Source of the DNA: JAAZHK01 sp964536075 | GTDB taxonomy: Bacteria; Bacillota_I; Bacilli_A; RF39; UBA660 | DNA length: 37,227 nucleotides | NCBI GenBank assembly: GCA_964536075.1 | Contig: CAZHWO010000005.1 | Coordinates: forward strand, 1-37,227 | Direction: 5' to 3' | Part shown: piece by piece, positions 32,237 through 37,227 of the stretch | Layout of the letters: the number at the start of each line of letters is the position of its first letter | Position numbering within the stretch: the first letter of the stretch is position 1 | Program-made: the position numbers and the translations under genes | The notes under the pieces: generated by a model | Told to the model about the DNA's origin: nothing | The model's database searches: none | Seen by the model: only the letters and a program-made list of their open reading frames with translations

Positions 32237-33718
32237 ATGAAAAGAGGCTTTGACAATAAAAAGTATATTAAGATTCAATCAGAGAACATTTTAAAACGAG
32301 TGAAAATGTTTGATAACAAATTATATTTAGAATTAGGGGGTAAACTCTTTGATGATATGCATGCATCCCGCGTTTTACCGGGTTTTGAACCAAATGCGAA
32401 AATTGAAGTGTTAAAAAGTTTAAAGGATAAACTAGAAATTATTTTTTGTATTAATGCTAGTGATATTGAAAAGAGTAAAATTAATTCCAATGTTAATTTA
32501 ACTTACGATATGGATCTTTTAAGGTTAATTGATGAACTAAGAAAGATTGGCTTTAAAGTTAATAATGTCGTGATTACTTTGTATAAAAACCAACCGGCAG
32601 CGGATGTTTTTCGAAAAAAATTAGCTCGACGAAACATAAATACTTATATTCATACTTATACCAAGGGATATCCCACGGATATTGATACTATTGTTAGTGA
32701 TGAAGGATATGGAGCGAATGAATATATTGAGACCAGTGAACCCATTGTGGTGATTGCGGCTCCGGGACCAGGTAGTGGTAAACTAGCTACGTCCATGTCA
32801 CAGTTATATCATGAATATAAACGAGGGGTCAAAGCTGGCTATGCTAAATATGAAACATTCCCTATTTGGAATCTTCCCCTAAAGCATCCTATTAATGTGG
32901 CTTATGAAGTAGCAACCGCCGATTTAAAAGATGTTAATATGATTGATTCCTTTCATTTAGAAGAATATGGTCTTAAGGCTATTAATTATAATCGTGATTT
33001 AGAAATTTTCCCGGTTTTAAAGAAGATTATGTATAAAATAACGGGAGAATATATTTATAAATCACCTACTGATATGGGTGTTAATATGGTTGGTTTTTGT
33101 ATTACTAATGATGAGCTGGTGAAAGAGGCGTCTAATCAAGAAATGATTAGACGATATTATAAGGGTTTAGCAGATTATAAAAAAGGTTTAGTTGATGAAG
33201 AAGTTCCTAAACGGATTAAGATCTTAATTGATGAAGCTAATATTGATATTAACTCCCGAAAAGTTGTTAAGAGTTCTTTAGCTAAAACGGAAATAGAACA
33301 TGTTCCTGTTATTGCAATGGAATTAAACAAGAAAAAAATAATTACCGGTAAGAATACCGCCATTATGACCGCTGCGGCTTCCTTAGTTTTAAATGCTTTA
33401 AAAGAATTTGCGCATATAGCTGATGATATTAATTTATTGTCACCTGTGGTTTTAGAACCAATGTTAAAACTAAAGAAAGATATTTTTGGTAACGATAAAA
33501 GGATGCTTGATCTCCAAGAGGTCTTATTTGGGTTAAGTATATGTAGTTCCAATAATACTTTATGTGAAAAGGCTCTGTCTAAATTGGATAAACTGCAAAA
33601 TTTGGAGGCCCATAGTAGTTTTTTTATTTCTAATATGGATGAAGCCATGCTTCGCAATTTAGGTGTTAATTTAACCAGTGAAGCGGAATTTTATTCAAAA
33701 AACTTATTTTTGGAATAA
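32237..33718 (+). CDS. DUF1846-family protein
   Basis: A 493-residue cytoplasmic protein matching the DUF1846 family over its full length: opening GFDNKKYIKIQSENILKR kept as GFDNKKYIKIQS, then LYLELGGKLFDDMHASRVLP, a P-loop-like segment VIAAPGPGSGKLATSMSQLY (near 173-192), FPIWNLPL.HP.NVAYE, and YKSPTDMGVNM. The family is widespread in Firmicutes and has no established reaction; the Gly-rich segment suggests nucleotide or cofactor binding. It interrupts the dcw cluster here with its own promoter. The start follows AGAGGTG. Confidence 0.88.
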   Translation: MKRGFDNKKYIKIQSENILKRVKMFDNKLYLELGGKLFDDMHASRVLPGFEPNAKIEVLKSLKDKLEIIFCINASDIEKSKINSNVNLTYDMDLLRLIDELRKIGFKVNNVVITLYKNQPAADVFRKKLARRNINTYIHTYTKGYPTDIDTIVSDEGYGANEYIETSEPIVVIAAPGPGSGKLATSMSQLYHEYKRGVKAGYAKYETFPIWNLPLKHPINVAYEVATADLKDVNMIDSFHLEEYGLKAINYNRDLEIFPVLKKIMYKITGEYIYKSPTDMGVNMVGFCITNDELVKEASNQEMIRRYYKGLADYKKGLVDEEVPKRIKILIDEANIDINSRKVVKSSLAKTEIEHVPVIAMELNKKKIITGKNTAIMTAAASLVLNALKEFAHIADDINLLSPVVLEPMLKLKKDIFGNDKRMLDLQEVLFGLSICSSNNTLCEKALSKLDKLQNLEAHSSFFISNMDEAMLRNLGVNLTSEAEFYSKNLFLE

Positions 33719-33761
33719 AAACCAAATTATTTGATAAAGAATAATTATAGGGGTGATTATT

Positions 33762-34916
33762 CTGAAACGCGGGACATGGATAAAAATTAATGTCAATAAT
33801 TTAAAAGAAAATGTTAAAAATATTGTAGCTAAGTATCATTATGATTATTATATTGGCGTTGTTAAAGGTAATGCTTATGGTCATGGTATGGCGATTATTA
33901 ATGATCTAATTAAAAGTGGCATTAATTATTTAGCCGTGTCATCTTTAGATGAAGCTTTAAGAATTAGAAAATATAATAACGAAATACCTATTTTATGTTT
34001 ACAACCGATTAAGATTGATTGTTTAAAGTTATGTGCGAAAAAGCATATTTCTATTTGTCTTCATACCTTAGCTTATTATGAAAAGATCAAGCATTTAGGT
34101 CTTAATTTAAAAGTTCATTTAAAGATTAATTCCGGAATGAATCGCTTAGGGTTAAGTGATCAAAAAGAAATTGAGTATCTTTATGATGATATTAAACAAT
34201 ATCCGTTTCTAGAATTAGAAGGAATATTTACCCACTTTAGAACGCCGGGATTATTTGATAAATCATGGGACAATCAATTAAAAAAATTTAAGGAACTTAC
34301 GGCCCATATTGATCTTCATAAAATTAAAATTGTGCATATTGATCGAAGTAATACTATGCTGGCCCATTATAAATGTCCTTTTTGTAATGGCGTTAGGTTA
34401 GGTATTGTTATGTATGGTTATAGTACCACTATTAAATATTCAAAAAATATTAAAGACCAATTGATTAAATTAAAAAGGTTAATAAGTAATAAAATTAACG
34501 GTGTTTCTAAAACCACTGCGGATCAGGATTTAGAATTGAAACCGGCGTTTTCTTTCCATAGTACCGTTATTCAAGTAAATAAGATTAAAAAAAGGGAATA
34601 TGTAGGTTATGGTATTAGATGTAAAGCTTATAAAGATCAAGTCATTGCTGTAATCGAATGTGGCTATGCCGATGGTTTTAACAAAAAGAATCAAGGACGA
34701 TATGTCTTGATTAACGGTAAAAAATATCCCATTATTGCTGATATTGGTATGGGCATGCTCTTTATTTTAGTCGATGAAAATGTTAAAATAAATGATGATG
34801 TTATCTTAATTGGTGAAGATATCTCGTTACCATATGTAGCAAGATACCTAAATACTTCCATATATGAAGTATTATGTATGTTAGATAACAGTATTCCCAA
34901 AATTTATGAGAGGTAA
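33762..34916 (+). CDS. Alanine-racemase-like PLP enzyme (divergent)
   Basis: A fold-type III PLP racemase relative. VVKGNAYGHG holds the PLP lysine (residue 35 from the start used), and CGYADGF and YVGYG (possible catalytic Tyr) are in their expected places. Several Alr signatures are altered: THFRTPG for THFATAD, HIDRSNTM for the HxxNSA block, and IGMGM where most Alr have CMD. It may therefore use another amino acid or be a weak Alr. The start is uncertain: AGGGGTGAT (33749-33757) favours a CTG at 33762, or ATT at 33759; a GTG at 33753 lies inside the site. No ATG is available. An ATP-grasp ligase follows 3 nt later. Confidence 0.8.
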   Translation: MKRGTWIKINVNNLKENVKNIVAKYHYDYYIGVVKGNAYGHGMAIINDLIKSGINYLAVSSLDEALRIRKYNNEIPILCLQPIKIDCLKLCAKKHISICLHTLAYYEKIKHLGLNLKVHLKINSGMNRLGLSDQKEIEYLYDDIKQYPFLELEGIFTHFRTPGLFDKSWDNQLKKFKELTAHIDLHKIKIVHIDRSNTMLAHYKCPFCNGVRLGIVMYGYSTTIKYSKNIKDQLIKLKRLISNKINGVSKTTADQDLELKPAFSFHSTVIQVNKIKKREYVGYGIRCKAYKDQVIAVIECGYADGFNKKNQGRYVLINGKKYPIIADIGMGMLFILVDENVKINDDVILIGEDISLPYVARYLNTSIYEVLCMLDNSIPKIYER

Positions 34917-34919
34917 AAA

Positions 34920-36137
34920 ATGAAAGAAGTAGAAATTGTTGTTCTAGGTAGTGATATTAATACTTATACTATGGCTAGGAGTTACTATGAATTATTTCAT
35001 AAAAAGGTTAAAGTCATTGGGAAAGAGGTTATGAAGTTTACCCAATATAGTAATATTTTAGATATTTCTTATGATGAACATTTAAGAGAAAGTGAAGGAT
35101 TTGTAAAATGCCTGGTTACATATGCTAAAAATTTAAAGGCTAAAGAAAAAATTTTATTAATTCCAACTCATGATATTTATCTAAGATTAATGGCCTTAAA
35201 TCGTCAAGAGTTAGAAAAATACTATGTTTTTAATATTCCTTCTTTAGAGATAGCGCAAAACTTTTTGGACAAGGAATCGTTTTATACTAAATATCAGAAT
35301 ATGGGATTAACTTTTCCGCAAACTTATTTCTTTGATTGTGCAAAAGAAAAAAAAGCGAAGGTTAATTTACCTTTTCCAATTATTATTAAACCTAGTAATG
35401 GAATTGAATATAATAAAAATCATTTTCCTGGACGAGCTAAGGTATATAAAGTAAAAACCAAAGAAGAGATGGATGAAGTAATTACCAGAATTATTAAATC
35501 AGGCTATAAAGGGAAGTTAATTTTACAAGAACTAGTGCTTGGAGATGATTCAACTTTATTTGATTGTTTATTTTATGTTTCCAAGCAAAAGAAACCCGTT
35601 CTTTGTACTTTTGCCCAAATTGGTCTCCAAGAGCATGACCCATTAATGGTTGGTAATTGTACGGTTTTAATCAATGGTTACAGTCAATATAAAGGGGTAA
35701 AGGAAACAATTAACAAGATTAAACATTTTTTAGAGGACATTGGTTATCAAGGCTATGCGGAAGTTGATCTAAAATATGATTTGAAAGATCAACAATTTAA
35801 GGTCTTGGAAATTAATCCTCGTCAAGGTCGATGTGCTTATTATTTAACGGCAACCGGTAATAATCTGGTTAAATTACTAATTGATGATTTATTTTTAAAC
35901 CAGCCAAAAAAGTTTCATATTGTTAAAAAAGAGATATTATTATCGATGGTCCCTAAATATGTTGTTAAGCATTATATCAATAATGAAAAGTATCGGACTA
36001 AAGCTTTAACATTATATAAAAAAAAGAGGGTCGTTGATTCCTTGGATTTTAAGCAGGACAAGTCTTTTAAAAGAAGATGGTATCTAATTAATAGGGATAT
36101 AAATTTTGTCAAAAAATATCGCAAATATAATTGGTGA
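34920..36137 (+). CDS. ATP-grasp carboxylate-amine ligase, D-aspartate-ligase-like
   Basis: A 405-residue ATP-grasp enzyme. The N-terminal domain (VVLGSDINTYTMARSYYELF) is typical of carboxylate-amine ligases related to D-aspartate ligases that build peptidoglycan cross-bridges. The ATP-grasp core runs from about 115 to 325 with FPIIIKPSNG (ATP-binding Lys), LILQELVLGDD and the metal site KVLEINPRQGR. A basic C-terminal region of about 90 residues ends the protein. It starts 3 nt after the racemase-like gene, so the two are one unit. I infer that the ligase attaches a D-amino acid produced by that racemase, but the substrate is not proven; other peptide ligases in this superfamily are possible. 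Confidence 0.78.
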   Translation: MKEVEIVVLGSDINTYTMARSYYELFHKKVKVIGKEVMKFTQYSNILDISYDEHLRESEGFVKCLVTYAKNLKAKEKILLIPTHDIYLRLMALNRQELEKYYVFNIPSLEIAQNFLDKESFYTKYQNMGLTFPQTYFFDCAKEKKAKVNLPFPIIIKPSNGIEYNKNHFPGRAKVYKVKTKEEMDEVITRIIKSGYKGKLILQELVLGDDSTLFDCLFYVSKQKKPVLCTFAQIGLQEHDPLMVGNCTVLINGYSQYKGVKETINKIKHFLEDIGYQGYAEVDLKYDLKDQQFKVLEINPRQGRCAYYLTATGNNLVKLLIDDLFLNQPKKFHIVKKEILLSMVPKYVVKHYINNEKYRTKALTLYKKKRVVDSLDFKQDKSFKRRWYLINRDINFVKKYRKYNW

Positions 36138-36141
36138 AAAG

Positions 36142-36170
36142 AAGAGGAAACAGGCGTTTTCTTTTTTTTG
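36142..36170 (+). terminator. Intrinsic terminator of the racemase/ligase unit
   Basis: GAAGAGGAAAC pairs with GTTTTCTTTTTT around AGGC (with G-U pairs), running into eight Ts. Confidence 0.75.
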
Positions 36171-36175
36171 TTGAA

Positions 36176-36181
36176 TATAAT
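36176..36181 (+). promoter_or_regulatory. Possible -10 box of the second PBP gene
   Basis: TATAAT directly after the terminator, 16 nt before the ATG at 36197; no convincing -35. A GGTGAT site precedes the ATG. Confidence 0.4.
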
Positions 36182-36196
36182 TTATTGGTGATATCC

Positions 36197-37227
36197 ATGT
36201 TTTTTAAAAAGATTGATGAACGAATAAGATTACTTCTTTTTATTATGCTGGTTTTGTTATTATTTATCTTGTTTAGAGTTGGCTATATTGAACTTATTGA
36301 TTATAAAAAGTTAAGTGCTTTGGCCGAGGATTTATGGAGTAGAAATTTACCAATTGCGGCTGATCGAGGATTAATTCTTGATCGTAATGGCATTGTTTTA
36401 GCTGATAATATTACGACAACTTCTTTAGTCCTTATTCCTAATCAGATAAAAGATCCGGAGTTAACCAGTACTTCGCTAGCGAAAATATTGGGCGTAACCA
36501 AAGAGAAAATGGATAAACATGTCTTAAAAAACACCTCAATTGAACGCGTTCATCCGGAAGGAAGGGGCTTACCTTATGAAATAGCTAATCAAATAGAAGA
36601 ATTAAATTTACCGGGTGTATATCTAGTGAAAGAATCGAAAAGATATTATCCTTATGGTAATTTATTATCCCATACTTTAGGTTATGTGGGGATTGACAAT
36701 CAAGGTTTAAGTGGGATTGAACTATTATATGATGATTATTTAACTGGGGAAAATGGAGCAATTAAATATTTTTCTGATGCCAAGGGTAGTAAATTAGCAT
36801 TATCGGAAATTTATGAAGCTCCCCAGGCAGGCATGAATATTACCCTAACAATTGACTATAATATTCAAAAATCGTTAGAAAGAGAATTAGATAATGTCGT
36901 ATCAATGTTTAATCCCGATATGGCTTTAGCTATTGTGATGAATCCGAATAATGGGGAAATATTGGGCATGAGTTCCAGACCGGATTATGATCCCAATAAT
37001 TACCGGAATTATACGATGGAACAGTTAAGCCGGAATCTCCCTATTTGGGCCTCTTTTGAACCAGGATCTACTTTTAAAATTATTACTACGGCAGCTAGTG
37101 TGGAAGAAAAGGTAGTCGACTTAGAAAAGGATACTTTTTATGATAGCGGTTCAGTAACCGTTGGTGGAGCTAGAATTGGTTGTTGGAAAGCTGGCGGTCA
37201 TGGTCATCAAACTTTTTTACAAGTAAT
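36197..37227 (+). CDS. Second class B penicillin-binding protein (SpoVD/FtsI-like), cut at window end
   Basis: The frame is open from ATG 36197 to the end of the window (343 residues, no stop). It encodes a short cytoplasmic start, one membrane helix (about 11-31, LLLFIMLVLLLFILFRVGYI-like), the dimerisation domain with DRGLILDRNGIVLADN, and the start of a transpeptidase domain with the active Ser291 in EPGSTFK. The remaining SxN and KTG motifs and any PASTA domains are beyond the edge. It is a paralogue of the PBP at 30032 with a more canonical STFK box. Its place fits the SpoVD-type second PBP of Firmicute dcw clusters. Confidence 0.9.
   Translation, partial: MFFKKIDERIRLLLFIMLVLLLFILFRVGYIELIDYKKLSALAEDLWSRNLPIAADRGLILDRNGIVLADNITTTSLVLIPNQIKDPELTSTSLAKILGVTKEKMDKHVLKNTSIERVHPEGRGLPYEIANQIEELNLPGVYLVKESKRYYPYGNLLSHTLGYVGIDNQGLSGIELLYDDYLTGENGAIKYFSDAKGSKLALSEIYEAPQAGMNITLTIDYNIQKSLERELDNVVSMFNPDMALAIVMNPNNGEILGMSSRPDYDPNNYRNYTMEQLSRNLPIWASFEPGSTFKIITTAASVEEKVVDLEKDTFYDSGSVTVGGARIGCWKAGGHGHQTFLQV

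Noticed and set aside
33175..33657. 160-codon minus-strand open frame
   Set aside because: It lies wholly inside the DUF1846 gene on the opposite strand, has no ribosome binding site and reads as low-complexity Ser/Leu/Ile, typical of a shadow frame.
33719..33745. Terminator after the DUF1846 gene
   Set aside because: AATTATT/AATAATT can pair, but there is no G-C content and no T-tract, so read-through into the racemase-like gene is likely.
1..37227. tRNA, rRNA or phage/IS genes
   Set aside because: I found no cloverleaf with a CCA-type end, no rRNA segment and no transposase or integrase; the GGTACC elements are T-box cores.

Overview
The window comes from a low-GC, Gram-positive-type bacterium, most like an uncultured gut member of the Bacilli/Mycoplasmatota border (RF39- or Erysipelotrichia-like). 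The grounds are AT-rich codon use, strong AGGAGG-type ribosome binding sites, sigma-A promoters (several perfect TTGACA-17-TATAAT, many extended -10), three T-box riboswitches, Firmicute DnaB/DnaI helicase-loading genes, YfmF/YfmH, and a cell-wall division cluster. The lineage is inferred. Two 100-N blocks show this is a draft scaffold.

Layout: (1) 1-1950: the tail of an unidentified gene, a CinA-C/PncC protein, a 5'-truncated ABC permease and its ATPase. (2) 1977-7339: a T-box-controlled archaeal-type aspartyl-tRNA synthetase, a PH-domain membrane protein with a coiled-coil insert, a YgjV-like membrane protein, and a T-box-controlled GltX. (3) 7343-12104: a ClpX-like AAA+ protein with an unusual N-terminus (minus), an RlmD-type 23S rRNA methyltransferase, a broken rhuM gene, a SpoIID/LytB-domain protein interrupted by an assembly gap, and a YqfQ-like protein. 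(4) 12210-14288: type IV pilus pilC and prepilin peptidase pilD. (5) 14524-17706: a DinD-like protein, then dnaB-dnaI. (6) 17792-24852: an unrecognised small protein, tgt-proS, a prepilin fused to an RCC1 beta-propeller (second assembly gap), and a T-box-controlled thrS lacking the TGS domain. (7) 24938-28205: deoD and the yfmF-yfmH M16 peptidase pair. (8) 28274 to the end: a dcw cluster, mraZ-rsmH-ftsL-pbp, followed by a DUF1846 gene, an alanine-racemase-like gene, an ATP-grasp ligase resembling D-aspartate ligases, and a second PBP cut by the window edge.

Themes: aminoacyl-tRNA supply is controlled by three related T-boxes whose specifier codons (GAC, GAA, ACT) match the downstream synthetases. 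pilC, pilD and the propeller-tipped prepilin point to a small type IV-like pilus displaying an RCC1 domain. The wall-synthesis end contains a racemase/ligase pair between two PBPs, which suggests a D-amino-acid modification of peptidoglycan. The most original items are the pilin-RCC1 fusion (whose gap appears to be an assembler artefact; removing it gives exactly seven blades in frame), the racemase/ATP-grasp pair, and the ClpX-like unfoldase with a novel N-terminal region.
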